64,000 nt of DNA from Magnetococcales bacterium (GCA_015231755.1 JADGAZ010000003.1:124001-188000); one strand, 5' to 3'. Counted from the stretch's first letter, positions 41,702 through 50,341 are shown. Numbers and translations: made by a program. Notes: generated by a model from the sequence alone, not told the origin.

Positions 41702-42712
41702 CTATCCCACCTGGGAGCGAACCACGTTCAGATCGCGCCAAGCGACCTTGCCCAATCCACGAGCCTCGGCCAGAGCCAGAAATGGCACCGCCTCGGGAGC
41801 AAGATCCAGAAAGCTCAAACAGAAGCTGTCCAAAGCCACCTCATCCAACGAGGCGATGATGGTCTCCTCCCGGGCCACATCCGCCGGATTGCCACCCGTG
41901 GGACCATTGCGTTTCAGCACCCGCGTGGCATCCATCACCGTCAAAGTGGGACGCACCGCCGCCGCCAGATCCACAATGGAGTCGTGAATGGACTGATGCA
42001 GCCGATTGCGTTGTCCGCCGATCACCCCATACCAGTTTTTCATGGCCAGGGTACATCCCGACAGGGAGTGATGCTTGACAATGGGCAGGTTGATCACCTT
42101 GTCCACCTCGTGGAAGAAACGGGCCACGGGCCACACCTTGAGTACCTTGCCACCCATCTCCGTGGCCACGAAGTCGTCCCGACCCGGCAGACGCACCTGC
42201 CCACCCCCGGCCACCGTGGCGGCCTCGATCCCCGAACGGGCAAAACAGCGTCTGGGATCGTTCAACGACACGTCCGTCACCCACACCGAGGCGGCTCCGG
42301 CCTCGCGACAGATCCGCACCATGGCCTCCACCAACTCCGGACCGGTATTGGCGGCCTGTTCCGGCTGCCGGTCCCAACCCACATTGGGTTTCAGCAACAC
42401 CCGATCCCCCCGTTGGATGAAACGGGCCACGCCTCCCAGCTTGCCCACCGACTCTTGCACCATGGCCTCGACCCGGGTGCCGCGCACCACGGCCATCACC
42501 GGTCGCAATGGATCCGGGGCCACGCGGAAATCCTTGAAACGCGCCACCTGCACCGCTCCCTGACGAATCGGCTGGTCGCTGTAGACGACATATCCCCCCA
42601 CCGCCAGACCGGCAGCGACACCGGTCAAACCCGCCGCCCGGCCCAGAAACGCCCGGCGGCTCAAAAGCGGTTCGGTCTCAAGAACGGGGTTCGTCGTGCT
42701 GCGTCTGGCCAC
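41702..42712 (-). CDS. Tat-exported DUF362 protein
   Basis: A 336-residue DUF362 protein. The N-terminus carries a twin-arginine signal (LSRRAFLGRAAGLTGVAAG, about 18-36), so the folded protein should be exported. The body has the family's KPNVGWDR near 108, VTDVSLNDPRR and NLPIVKHHSLSGCTLAMKN. DUF362 members often sit with ferredoxins, and some carry Fe-S clusters; here no ferredoxin motif is present, so the adjacent membrane polyferredoxin may supply it. Start is GTG at 42712 with AAGGAG upstream; it overlaps the upstream gene by 35 bases. Function unknown. Confidence 0.82.
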   Translation of the reverse strand: MARRSTTNPVLETEPLLSRRAFLGRAAGLTGVAAGLAVGGYVVYSDQPIRQGAVQVARFKDFRVAPDPLRPVMAVVRGTRVEAMVQESVGKLGGVARFIQRGDRVLLKPNVGWDRQPEQAANTGPELVEAMVRICREAGAASVWVTDVSLNDPRRCFARSGIEAATVAGGGQVRLPGRDDFVATEMGGKVLKVWPVARFFHEVDKVINLPIVKHHSLSGCTLAMKNWYGVIGGQRNRLHQSIHDSIVDLAAAVRPTLTVMDATRVLKRNGPTGGNPADVAREETIIASLDEVALDSFCLSFLDLAPEAVPFLALAEARGLGKVAWRDLNVVRSQVG

Positions 42713-43670
42713 GGTTCACAAACTCCTTCAACGGGGTCCATGCGGCATCCAGGGGAATCCCGAACGCGCCGATCACCTGCTCCTGGGTGCGCAGGAAAAA
42801 CCACTCCCCTTCATACGGGTCTTGCACCTGAAAAAGCACCAACCCCTCTTTTTCCAGCCGTTCCACGGGGATTTCCTCCCCCTTGAGGAAAGCCAGCAGT
42901 TTGGACTCCAGTTCCAGGTTCCGGGCCTCGGAACCCATCACCTGGAAAGCCTGAATGGTCTGATCGCCCCTTTGAAACGACCGTTCGACCACCTGATCGA
43001 AAAAATCCAATCCCCGATAATTCTCCTTGATGAAACGGGTGGCCAACGGTTTGCCGAACTCCGGAAAACGAAACCCTTGCGCCTTGGCCACTCCGGCCTG
43101 CCCCATGGCCTTGACCAGGGCCTGTCCCATGGCCTTCAGAGGCGCCCCCTCGTCGAAAGCGGTCATCTTGACGTAATAAGGACCGGAGATGAAACGCAAT
43201 CCCCGGGACTCGGCAAATCCCATCTCTCCCACTCCCGCCTCCGGTCCCCCGTCTCCGCCTTCCCCGGTCAACACGCCGAAGGCGAACAGCGGCTTGCCCA
43301 TGTCGTACAGATCCACCACCACCTTGGGGCGGGAGGCCTCCTGCGGCAGACCGTACTCCCCCACCACCAACTCCTTGAACCCGGCGGAGATGAAAAACTC
43401 CGCATGTCCATTGACATATTCATGCAGGCTTTCCCGATCGAAACGCCGGGTCTCCCCGAGGCGCGCCAATCCTTCGGCCCGCTCGGGAAACAGGGCGACC
43501 AGGGGAGACAACCGGGCCGCAGCGTTCTTGAAATCCAGCAGACCCGGATCATACCGCTGCCCCTCCCAATAGACTCCCCAGGCGATCAGCGGCAACAGGG
43601 CCAACAGTCCCACCCGCGCCCGACCCACGCCGACGGACTCCTGACGCGTCGCTCCCCGGATCCCGGCCAT
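42678..43670 (-). CDS. DUF6599-like anchored protein
   Basis: A 330-residue protein that I tentatively place in DUF6599, recalled rather than searched. One N-terminal hydrophobic segment (about 18-36) acts as signal anchor, and the remainder appears extracytoplasmic. Recognisable stretches are LHEYVNGHAEFFISAGFKEL and YVKMTAFDEG, seen in homologues next to Fe-S operons in other bacteria. No cysteines are present after the anchor, so it does not bind clusters itself. ATG 43670 begins one base after the aldo/keto reductase stop; the longer frame start upstream lies inside that gene. Probably a structural or regulatory part of the redox module. Confidence 0.65.
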   Translation of the reverse strand: MAGIRGATRQESVGVGRARVGLLALLPLIAWGVYWEGQRYDPGLLDFKNAAARLSPLVALFPERAEGLARLGETRRFDRESLHEYVNGHAEFFISAGFKELVVGEYGLPQEASRPKVVVDLYDMGKPLFAFGVLTGEGGDGGPEAGVGEMGFAESRGLRFISGPYYVKMTAFDEGAPLKAMGQALVKAMGQAGVAKAQGFRFPEFGKPLATRFIKENYRGLDFFDQVVERSFQRGDQTIQAFQVMGSEARNLELESKLLAFLKGEEIPVERLEKEGLVLFQVQDPYEGEWFFLRTQEQVIGAFGIPLDAAWTPLKEFVNRGQTQHDEPRS

Positions 43671-43671
43671 G

Positions 43672-44901
43672 TCAGGCGACCACCGGCTCCAAAGAGAGGG
43701 TACGATGGGCGGCCCGCAGTTTGGAACCCACCGATACACCATACCCACAGGCCCGATCGCAAGCCGCATCGGTGCAATCTGCGCACACTCCGGCATTGGG
43801 TTGCATGCTGGCATAGGCCTGCATGGCCCGTTTTTCGTCCCCGTAATCCTCAAAATACATCTGATGACGCAGAATCGTGGCCACATCCACCCCCTTGTCA
43901 CAGGCCTCCAGACAGTCGCCGCACCCGGTGCGGCAGTAGTCCGCGCCATGCAGGGCCGCATAGTGATCCAAAACCCGCTGATCCGCGGCGGTCAGCGGTT
44001 GACCCGAGGCAGGCAGGAACAGATCCAGATCCTGGGCCGACTGGATGGTGATCACCAATCCGCTGATTTCCGCATGGGACAAGGCCCACTTGAAGGCCGC
44101 CTGCTCGAACTGGCCGGCATCGAACTTCATGCCACTCTCTTTCGCCCCGGCCAACACCTTCATGGCCACCACCCCCACCCCTTTGGCCTTGGCCTCCTGG
44201 AGTACCTCTGGCACCTTGGGAAATTTCATGAAATTGAACGCCGGCATGATGTAATCGAAATGCCCCGATTGCACCGCTGCGGTCATGAGCCGTTCCATAT
44301 GGTTGGGACCGTGGGAGGAGGCCGCCAGAAAACGAATCTTGCCGGCTTTTTTCAAGGTTTCGGTGGCGGCGAGCATTTCCGGATCCAACAGCCGGGCCTT
44401 TTCCGCCTCGAAATCGGTGCTTTCGCCGATGGCGTGGACAAACACCGTATCCACATAGTCGGTACCCAGTCGCTTGAGGCTGTTTTCCACCGCCCCGATG
44501 TAGTCCGCCTGTTTGGAACCCACCTGGAGATGACTCTTGCCCGCCTGATAGGTGATGGGCTGACAATATTTGGAGGCGATATGAATCTTGTCCCGCCCCT
44601 TGGCCTTGCGGAGAGCCTCGCCGATCAGGTCTTCGCTCTGACCGTAATCCGGGGCGGTATCAAAATAATTCATGCCCCGGTCCATGGCCCGCAACACCAG
44701 GGAACTGGAGGCCAGCCGTCCGGCCCCGAAGGAAATATCGCTGATGTTCATGCCGGTTTTGCCCAAGGCGCGATAGGAACGTACCCGGGCCTTCTCCTTG
44801 CCGGCTGACCCATCGCTCTCTGCGGCGACCGCACGGGCGGCGACCGGCACTCCACTGGCCGCCAACAGGGCGGCGGATTGAATGAATGTCCTGCGTTTCA
44901 T
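43672..44901 (-). CDS. Tat-exported aldo/keto reductase with C-terminal Fe-S motifs
   Basis: A 409-residue protein: twin-arginine signal (KRRTFIQSAALLAASG), an AKR barrel with the catalytic tetrad D81, Y86, K111 and H156, and a C-terminal extension with two Cys groups, C323-C327-C330-C334 and C373-C376-C381-C385. The latter are suited to [4Fe-4S] clusters, so electrons could come from a ferredoxin rather than NADPH, which is absent in the periplasm. ATG 44901 follows GGGAGG. It is the first gene of the four-gene operon. A conserved AKR plus ferredoxin-like tail is known in bacteria, but its substrate is not. Confidence 0.88.
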   Translation of the reverse strand: MKRRTFIQSAALLAASGVPVAARAVAAESDGSAGKEKARVRSYRALGKTGMNISDISFGAGRLASSSLVLRAMDRGMNYFDTAPDYGQSEDLIGEALRKAKGRDKIHIASKYCQPITYQAGKSHLQVGSKQADYIGAVENSLKRLGTDYVDTVFVHAIGESTDFEAEKARLLDPEMLAATETLKKAGKIRFLAASSHGPNHMERLMTAAVQSGHFDYIMPAFNFMKFPKVPEVLQEAKAKGVGVVAMKVLAGAKESGMKFDAGQFEQAAFKWALSHAEISGLVITIQSAQDLDLFLPASGQPLTAADQRVLDHYAALHGADYCRTGCGDCLEACDKGVDVATILRHQMYFEDYGDEKRAMQAYASMQPNAGVCADCTDAACDRACGYGVSVGSKLRAAHRTLSLEPVVA

Positions 44902-45028
44902 GGCATTGAACCTCCCGAACCAGCCGTCACGTGAAAACCTTCCCTGGCCCTGAGTGTCCAACATCCCCACCCGATTTGTCCACTCCTGATTCATCCGGCA
45001 TGGCAGGAGCCGCGCAACCGTGATATAA

Positions 45029-45058
45029 ATATTACCCAATTCAATATTGATATTCCAA
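45029..45058 (-). promoter_or_regulatory. promoter of the aldo/keto reductase operon
   Basis: On the minus strand TTGGAA (45058-45053), 18 bp spacer, TAATAT (45034-45029). The AT-rich stretch contains AATATT repeats and lies in the divergent gap between the operon and the REC-ATPase gene. Confidence 0.45.
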
Positions 45059-45090
45059 CTTTGGCGACATCACCCCAAAACCAGGGCACC

Positions 45091-46026
45091 ATGGACCACC
45101 AACCAACCATTCTCGTGGTGGATGACGATCTGATCAATCGACAGATCCTCGTCTCCAATCTTGCGGATGCCGGTTATCGGACCCACACCGCCTGCGACGG
45201 GGTCGATGCCTGGAACACCCTGGAAAATAATCCGGAAGGCTATGCCGCCGTCCTGCTGGACCGGATCATGCCCAACATGGATGGCATGGAGGTTTTGTCA
45301 CGCATCAAGGCCCATCCCATTTTGCAGGGTGTCCCGGTGATCATGCAGACCTCCATGTCTTCGGAAACCGACACCCTGGACGGCATTCAGGCTGGAGCCT
45401 TCTATTATCTGACCAAACCCTTCGATCGTCGCACCCTGCTGGCCATCATCCGGGCGGCGGTGGCGGATTTCCTCCGGCATCGGGCCATGCGGAACGCGGT
45501 GCTGCAAACCCAGGACGCTCTGGAAATGATCTGGGAAGGGGAGTTCAGAATGCGCACCCTGGAAGAGGCCAAAACTCTGGCGGCCTCCCTGGCCCACATC
45601 TGTCCGGATCCGGATCAGGTGGTGATGGGACTTTCCGAATTGTTGATCAACGCCGTGGAACACGGCAATCTGGGGATCACCTACGAAGAAAAATCCCGGG
45701 CCATGACCACCCTCGATGGTTGGGATCATCTGGTGGAAGAGCGGCTCGCGCTGCCGGGAAACGCCCGCAAAGAGGTACACGTCTTCATCGAGCGTATGCC
45801 GGAAGCGATCCGTTTTCGCATCGTGGATCAAGGAGAGGGGTTCGACTGGCGGGCCTACGAGACCCTCAAACCGGAACGGGCCTTCGATACCCACGGTCGC
45901 GGAATCGCCATGGCGCGGATGTTCAGTTTCAGCACCGTGGAATTCCAGGGGCGTGGCAACGAGGTGGTGGCGACCATTCCGCTTGCCGAACCTCAAGCCA
46001 AGGAGACGAATCCAGTGCAATCATGA
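45091..46026 (+). CDS. receiver plus anti-sigma-type ATPase regulator
   Basis: A 311-residue protein with a receiver domain (D57 in LLDRIMPNMDG, DDD at 11-13, TKPF Lys near 116) joined to a HATPase_c_2 domain. The latter has the N-box LSELLINAVEHGNLG (about 188-202) and G box DQGEGFDW and GRGIAMARMF. This ATPase type is found in anti-sigma factors and stand-alone serine kinases, not in His kinases; no HisKA or SpoIIE domain is present. Start at ATG 45091, though TTG 45061 is in frame. Divergent from the redox operon, so it could regulate it, which is unproven. Confidence 0.82.
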   Translation: MDHQPTILVVDDDLINRQILVSNLADAGYRTHTACDGVDAWNTLENNPEGYAAVLLDRIMPNMDGMEVLSRIKAHPILQGVPVIMQTSMSSETDTLDGIQAGAFYYLTKPFDRRTLLAIIRAAVADFLRHRAMRNAVLQTQDALEMIWEGEFRMRTLEEAKTLAASLAHICPDPDQVVMGLSELLINAVEHGNLGITYEEKSRAMTTLDGWDHLVEERLALPGNARKEVHVFIERMPEAIRFRIVDQGEGFDWRAYETLKPERAFDTHGRGIAMARMFSFSTVEFQGRGNEVVATIPLAEPQAKETNPVQS

Positions 46027-46029
46027 CCC

Positions 46030-46062
46030 GAATCACCGGATTCCCCTGGAATCCGGTGATTC
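46030..46062. terminator. perfect 15 bp hairpin between convergent genes
   Basis: GAATCACCGGATTCC pairs with GGAATCCGGTGATTC around a 3-base loop, three bases after the REC-ATPase stop and 25 before the metF stop on the opposite strand. No T-run follows, but the very stable stem between convergent genes suggests a transcript end. Confidence 0.65.
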
Positions 46063-46087
46063 GATCCCACTGTTCACCCCGACATCC

Positions 46088-46978
46088 TCAACCCGGATAA
46101 AACTCCGGAGCCAGCTCCCGCAAAATTTTCGGTACCGCCTTGGATTGATTGAGGGTGAAGAAATGCAATCCCGGCGCCCCCCGATGCAGCAGATCCCGAC
46201 ACTGTTCGATGGCCAACTCCACTCCGGTTTGCAGCATCCGCTCCGGATCATCCCGGATCCCCTCGAAACGGGAGGTGAGCCATTCGGGCAGCACCGAACC
46301 GCACAATTCGGATAACCGCTTGATCTGCTTGAAGTCCGTCACCGGCATGATGCCCGGCAGAATCGGCACATGCACGCCTCGTTCCCGGCACGAGCCGACA
46401 AAACGAAAATAGACATCGTTTTCAAAGAAAAACTGGGTGACGGCGAAATCGGCTCCGGCTTCCACCTTGCGGCGGAAGTGGAGCTGATCCCGCTCCAGGT
46501 CCGGCGTTTCGGGATGGGCTTCCGGATAGGCGGCCACACCCAGGCGGAACTGGGGAAAATACTCCCGGATGAAGGCCACGAACGGCTCGGCATGCTGGAA
46601 AGCACCCCGCTCCAACACCCCCGGCTCCTCCCCTTTGGGGGGATCCCCCCGCAGGGCCAGAATCGAGGGAATACCGCACTCCTGATAAAAACGCAGCATG
46701 TCGGTCAAGGTGGCGCGGCTGGCCCCCACACAGGTGAGATGCGCCACGGTGTGCAACCCGGTACGCTCATGCACCTGTCTGACCAACTCGCCGCTGCCGG
46801 ACTGACGACTTCCCCCCGCTCCGCAGGTGATGGAGACGAAATCGGGTCGATAGGGAATCAAGGTTTCCAGGGTGTTCCAGAACAGTTTTTCCCCCTCGGC
46901 CTGCCGGGGCGGAAAAAATTCAAAGGAGAGTCCTGGACGACGGGCACCCCCCCCGTGATCTCCCGTTGGCGTCATCAT
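46088..46978 (-). CDS. metF: methylenetetrahydrofolate reductase
   Basis: Reduces 5,10-methylene-THF to 5-methyl-THF for methionine synthesis; an FAD enzyme of 296 residues in the bacterial short form. LSFEFFPPRQAEGE near the N-terminus, VSITCGAGG, HLTCVG, LALRGDPP and TQFFFEND are diagnostic barrel motifs. ATG 46978, the first of two tandem Mets, has AAGGGAG upstream; a GTG at 47008 would add ten residues. Together with metW at 1.9 kb it gives two methionine-cycle functions in the window, but they are not linked. It is convergent with the REC-ATPase gene. Confidence 0.95.
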   Translation of the reverse strand: MMTPTGDHGGGARRPGLSFEFFPPRQAEGEKLFWNTLETLIPYRPDFVSITCGAGGSRQSGSGELVRQVHERTGLHTVAHLTCVGASRATLTDMLRFYQECGIPSILALRGDPPKGEEPGVLERGAFQHAEPFVAFIREYFPQFRLGVAAYPEAHPETPDLERDQLHFRRKVEAGADFAVTQFFFENDVYFRFVGSCRERGVHVPILPGIMPVTDFKQIKRLSELCGSVLPEWLTSRFEGIRDDPERMLQTGVELAIEQCRDLLHRGAPGLHFFTLNQSKAVPKILRELAPEFYPG

Positions 46979-47012
46979 CACAACATCACTCCCTTTGTTC
47001 TTCCCCACAACC

Positions 47013-47036
47013 GTGACCGGATTGCACTCCGGTCAC
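47013..47036. repeat. 9 bp inverted repeat upstream of metF
   Basis: GTGACCGGA-TTGCAC-TCCGGTCAC, 35 bases before the metF start. It could be an operator or the end of the upstream lipoprotein transcript. No T-run follows on the minus strand, and the stretch is too short for a SAM riboswitch. Confidence 0.4.
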
Positions 47037-47075
47037 ACTCCTGGCCGCATCCACCCTGGCCGTCCCCAGCAGGCA

Positions 47076-47588
47076 TCAGTGACGATGCTCGCTTTCCGGG
47101 GCGGGCCGAGGGTCATTCACGCCGGCGGGAGTGGTGGGCATATCACATTTCTTGCCGGGTTTATTGTGCTGCGCTTTGTTGCATTTCGGCTTGGATTTGC
47201 AAGACTTTTTGCAGGATTTACCCGGATGCTTGCAGCATTTCTTGCACTGGCCGGACTTGTGGTTGCACTGGCCCGCCTTGGCACACTTGCCCTGTTTCAT
47301 CTCCGCAGGAGAGCAGGTTTTCTTGCAGCACCCTTTGCAATCGGCACATCCTTGACCACTTGAGGTCATATTACCCGCTCCCATGCCTGATTTACCCATT
47401 GCCGGGGCCTGTTCCGGCGCCATGACGGCCTGGGCGGAAGGCGCCGGATGGATGGGGGCAACCGCTTCAGGCGCCATGTTCACAGGCTCGGAATTGGTCT
47501 CGTTGGTTGCACATCCGGAGAGACCCAACACGAAAACAAGGCCGATCATGAACATCATGCGCGGCATCCACCCCTTGTTGCTGTTCAT
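47076..47588 (-). CDS. cysteine-rich lipoprotein
   Basis: A 170-residue protein with a lipoprotein signal (LGLSGC, acylated Cys26). A Pro/Ala/Met-rich linker is followed by a segment (about 95-155) holding 14 cysteines, many Lys and spaced as CxxC, CC and KSC groups: GCADCKGCCKKTC, QCKKCC, SCKKSC. Neither domain nor fold is recognised. Such density in an anchored lipoprotein suggests metal binding like a metallothionein, or a disulfide-rich module. ATG 47588 follows GGGAG. It lies between metF and a coiled-coil gene, on the same strand as both. Confidence 0.75.
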   Translation of the reverse strand: MNSNKGWMPRMMFMIGLVFVLGLSGCATNETNSEPVNMAPEAVAPIHPAPSAQAVMAPEQAPAMGKSGMGAGNMTSSGQGCADCKGCCKKTCSPAEMKQGKCAKAGQCNHKSGQCKKCCKHPGKSCKKSCKSKPKCNKAQHNKPGKKCDMPTTPAGVNDPRPAPESEHRH

Positions 47589-47766
47589 ACTTCAAAACTC
47601 CCGCTGTGTGATTGTCCCGCCATCCGCCCGCAACTGAAAAATCGAAGCAGCCGACCCATTCCAGCCGATCAAACGGAGGCGCACAAAATAACGATCCTGA
47701 AAAATCAAAGTGGAGGATCGGGTGAAGCCCCTTGCGGAGCCTGTCCTGATCATCGATTCCGAAAGA

Positions 47767-48141
47767 TCATTTCGCCTTCGGGGCCGCTTTCGACTCGTCC
47801 ACCGCGCCACCCATTTTGCGCAAAAGGGCGGCATTGCGGGAGGCCAATTGATCCATCTGCTCGGTGACCTTGCGCAACAACGCGGAATTGCGCTCGGACA
47901 ACTGGGCATCCCGTTCCGTGGTCATCCGCAGCAAGGCCGCCTGCCGGTCGGACAACTGACGGACCTGATCGGTGGTCTTGCGCAACAAGGCGGCGTTGCG
48001 CTCGGACAACTGATCCATCTTCTCGGACAACTGTTTTTCAATGCCGGAGATCCGCTTTTCCAGATGATCCAGGCGTGCGTCGTTTCCCCCCCTGGACCGC
48101 TTGACCAGGGATTTCGCTTTCGATTTTTTCTTCTGTGCCAT
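47767..48141 (-). CDS. coiled-coil protein with 18-residue repeats
   Basis: A 124-residue protein. The basic N-terminus (MAQKKKSKAKSLVKRS) is followed by a long coiled coil made of about four copies of an 18-residue unit with the core QLSERNAALLRK (residues about 45-115). A short Ala/Lys tail ends the chain. No membrane segment or signal peptide. ATG 48141 has GGGAGAA at 7 bases. No known family was recognised; regular Leu spacing suggests an oligomeric helical bundle, and the basic end could bind DNA or membrane. Confidence 0.7.
   Translation of the reverse strand: MAQKKKSKAKSLVKRSRGGNDARLDHLEKRISGIEKQLSEKMDQLSERNAALLRKTTDQVRQLSDRQAALLRMTTERDAQLSERNSALLRKVTEQMDQLASRNAALLRKMGGAVDESKAAPKAK
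47805..48024 (-). repeat. 54-base tandem repeat in the coiled-coil gene
   Basis: Four diverged 54-base units each encode 18 residues with core QLSxRNAALLRK. Coordinates are approximate. Confidence 0.6.
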
Positions 48142-48255
48142 GTCATTCTCCCAAAAAGGTATGGTCATGCTTTTGGTCACGCACCCGCCTGTCTGTATCG
48201 CGGCTTACCGACCGGATTAAAACACACTTTTCACAACAAATCCAACATTGCCGCG

Positions 48256-49140
48256 TCAAACCGGCTCCACGCCGGTGCGGACCTGTTCCAGCCGATGGGG
48301 TTCCAGGCCAAAAAACGCGGCAATTCCCTCTTCCACCGCTCTCCAGGCATGCCAGGACTCCCCACCGCACACCGACGCGGAAAGATGCAAAATGGCCCGC
48401 AACACCAATTGCTGACGATCCCGCACTTTTTCTCCGGGACGGTTGAAGTCATCGGTCCGATGATGCCCGCGCACGATGCGACACAAGGACTCGGGCAACT
48501 GCCAGCCCTGAAGCATCAGGTAACCGGTCAGACAATGGTTGGTGCCAAAACGTTCATTTTCCGCTGCCACCAGATCCACACCCCCCCGGTCGTGGACCTC
48601 GCGACAAAATCCCGCATAATCCGGAAATCCCCTCAACATGGCGATCAGGCCACAATCGTGCAACAAACCGGCGGCGTAGGCGTCATCCGGAGCCACGGCG
48701 GGCAGATATCCATTCAGGCAGTTGGGGGCGATACCGGGCAACTCCCGGGCCAAACGGGCCGCGGTACGCCCCGCCTCCACCGCCCGCAGCCGCAAGGTCT
48801 GCAAGGGACCATCCCGGGCCACCAGGGCCGCGCTCAGAAACTGCTCGGAGACGATGGTGCGCACCCGCTCGAAACCCAACAACGCCACGGCTCCTTCGAT
48901 GGAGATCACCTTGCGCTTCCAGCCTCCCAGTTGGGTGTTGGCCGCGTGCAACACCGCCGCCGACAGCGCCAGATCGGTGAGAATCAACTCGGTCACCACC
49001 ACCGGATCCGGGGCGAATCCGGATTGGGCCCGCATCACTTCCAGTAACACATCGGGCCGGGATGGCATGGTCAAATCCGTCAGCAGACTTTCGGCCCGCC
49101 GGAGCTGTTTTTTTTCCGTTTTGCTCTCCCTGACCTCCAT
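48256..49140 (-). CDS. HDOD-domain protein
   Basis: A 294-residue protein with one HDOD domain (about 15-220). Visible are LPS-like MPSRPDVLLEVMRAQ, ELILTDLALSAAVLHAANT and AAGLLHDCGLIAMLRGFPDY, where the HD pair remains at about 161-162; the region FGTNHCLTGYLMLQGWQLPESL is typical of HDOD. No receiver or GGDEF is attached. ATG 49140 with GAGGAG 6 bases upstream is preferred to the frame start at 49158. It is the second HDOD in this window; its partner is unknown. Upstream and divergent lies the YdjC-like gene. Confidence 0.86.
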   Translation of the reverse strand: MEVRESKTEKKQLRRAESLLTDLTMPSRPDVLLEVMRAQSGFAPDPVVVTELILTDLALSAAVLHAANTQLGGWKRKVISIEGAVALLGFERVRTIVSEQFLSAALVARDGPLQTLRLRAVEAGRTAARLARELPGIAPNCLNGYLPAVAPDDAYAAGLLHDCGLIAMLRGFPDYAGFCREVHDRGGVDLVAAENERFGTNHCLTGYLMLQGWQLPESLCRIVRGHHRTDDFNRPGEKVRDRQQLVLRAILHLSASVCGGESWHAWRAVEEGIAAFFGLEPHRLEQVRTGVEPV

Positions 49141-49438
49141 ATAGCTCCTCTCACCCACTCCTGCGCCAAGCGTTCACCGTTGGTTCTTTCATCATTGAGA
49201 ATAGACGCAATTCCACCAAAAGACCATGCCCCATCACAGGTCATGGCCTCTCGCCACAACCAGAACCGGAATCCTCCAACTACCCGCGGGCAAAAGGGTT
49301 GTCCCCCTTCATCCGCCTTTGACATTTGAGTTGTCCGAGGTCATGTTCCCCCTCACCGACCGAAGGGTCCATGATCCCCTCGACGCCCTCGCCCATGCCG
49401 TTGCCGCAATCCGTGTGGAAAAGGAGGCCACACCCGCC

Positions 49439-50335
49439 ATGGAGACCACCCCATTCCATCCCCCGGACCCGCGCCGCCGGGTCAAGGCGCTGATCGTCAA
49501 CGCCGATGACTTCGGACTCAGCGACGGAATCAATCGGGGCATCCTGGAAAGCCACCGCAATGGCATCGTCACCAGCGCCACCGTGCTGGCCAACGGTCCG
49601 GCCTTCGACCACGCCATGGAAGCCAGCCGTGAGTGTCCCGCTCTGGGGATCGGCGTGCATCTCAATGTGCTGCGGGGTGCGCCGCTGCTGGATCCGGCCA
49701 CCCTGCCCCACATCACCCGTCACGGACGCTTCCACCTCTCCTGGAAAAACCTGTCTTCCACCTTTCATCCCCGGGTGCTGGACGAAATCGAACGGGAATA
49801 CCGGGCCCAGATCGAACGGGTCTTGTCCCAGGGCATCCCGATCACCCATCTGGACGGGGAAAAACATCATCACCAGTTCCCGCCTGTGTTCCGGCTGGTG
49901 ATCCGGCTTTTGGAACGCTACCGGATTCCGGCGGTACGCTGCGCCCCGGAACCCCTCACCCTCCAATACGGCTTGACGAAAACACTCAAAGTCTCTATGC
50001 TCAATCTGATGATTTGGAACAATCTTCGTCAGTTGCAAGACCGGACCGTGGGGCGCGCCGATCACCAGACCGGCATCGCCATGACCGGCCACATGACCCC
50101 GATCAGCCTGGCAAACACCCTGCGTGCCCTGCCCTTCGGGGTCAACGAACTGTGCTGCCATCCAGGATGGGTGGACGCCGCCCATCGGCGCCAGACCGCC
50201 GATTTCGGCCCCTTCTACATCGATTCCACTCGGGAGTCCGAATGCAAGGCGTTGACCGCTCCCAACCTCCGGCAACTGTTGCACGTCACGGAAACCCGAT
50301 TGATCACCTATGCGGATTTGCCCCCCAAGGAGTGA
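49439..50335 (+). CDS. YdjC/HpnK-family carbohydrate deacetylase
   Basis: A 298-residue YdjC-family protein, a group with ChbG deacetylases, hopanoid-linked HpnK and Francisella NaxD. The metal motif NADDFGLSDGIN is at about 20-31, then GVHLNVL, and HLDGEKHHHQF supplies the further His ligands. No hopanoid genes are close. Instead it heads an operon with a GtrB/ArnC-like glycosyltransferase and a YfhO-like protein, which favours deacetylation of a polyprenyl-phosphate HexNAc, as in NaxD. Start at ATG 49439 is supported by AAGGAGG; an ATG at 49343 with a close GAGG is possible and would add 32 residues. Confidence 0.8.
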   Translation: METTPFHPPDPRRRVKALIVNADDFGLSDGINRGILESHRNGIVTSATVLANGPAFDHAMEASRECPALGIGVHLNVLRGAPLLDPATLPHITRHGRFHLSWKNLSSTFHPRVLDEIEREYRAQIERVLSQGIPITHLDGEKHHHQFPPVFRLVIRLLERYRIPAVRCAPEPLTLQYGLTKTLKVSMLNLMIWNNLRQLQDRTVGRADHQTGIAMTGHMTPISLANTLRALPFGVNELCCHPGWVDAAHRRQTADFGPFYIDSTRESECKALTAPNLRQLLHVTETRLITYADLPPKE

Positions 50336-50341
50336 CACGCC

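Noticed and set aside
40076-42886. 936-codon plus-strand frame
   Set aside because: Antisense to the polyferredoxin and DUF362 genes, whose motifs are unmistakable.
47013-47036. SAM riboswitch ahead of metF
   Set aside because: Only a 24-base hairpin is present; no multi-helix aptamer can be drawn.
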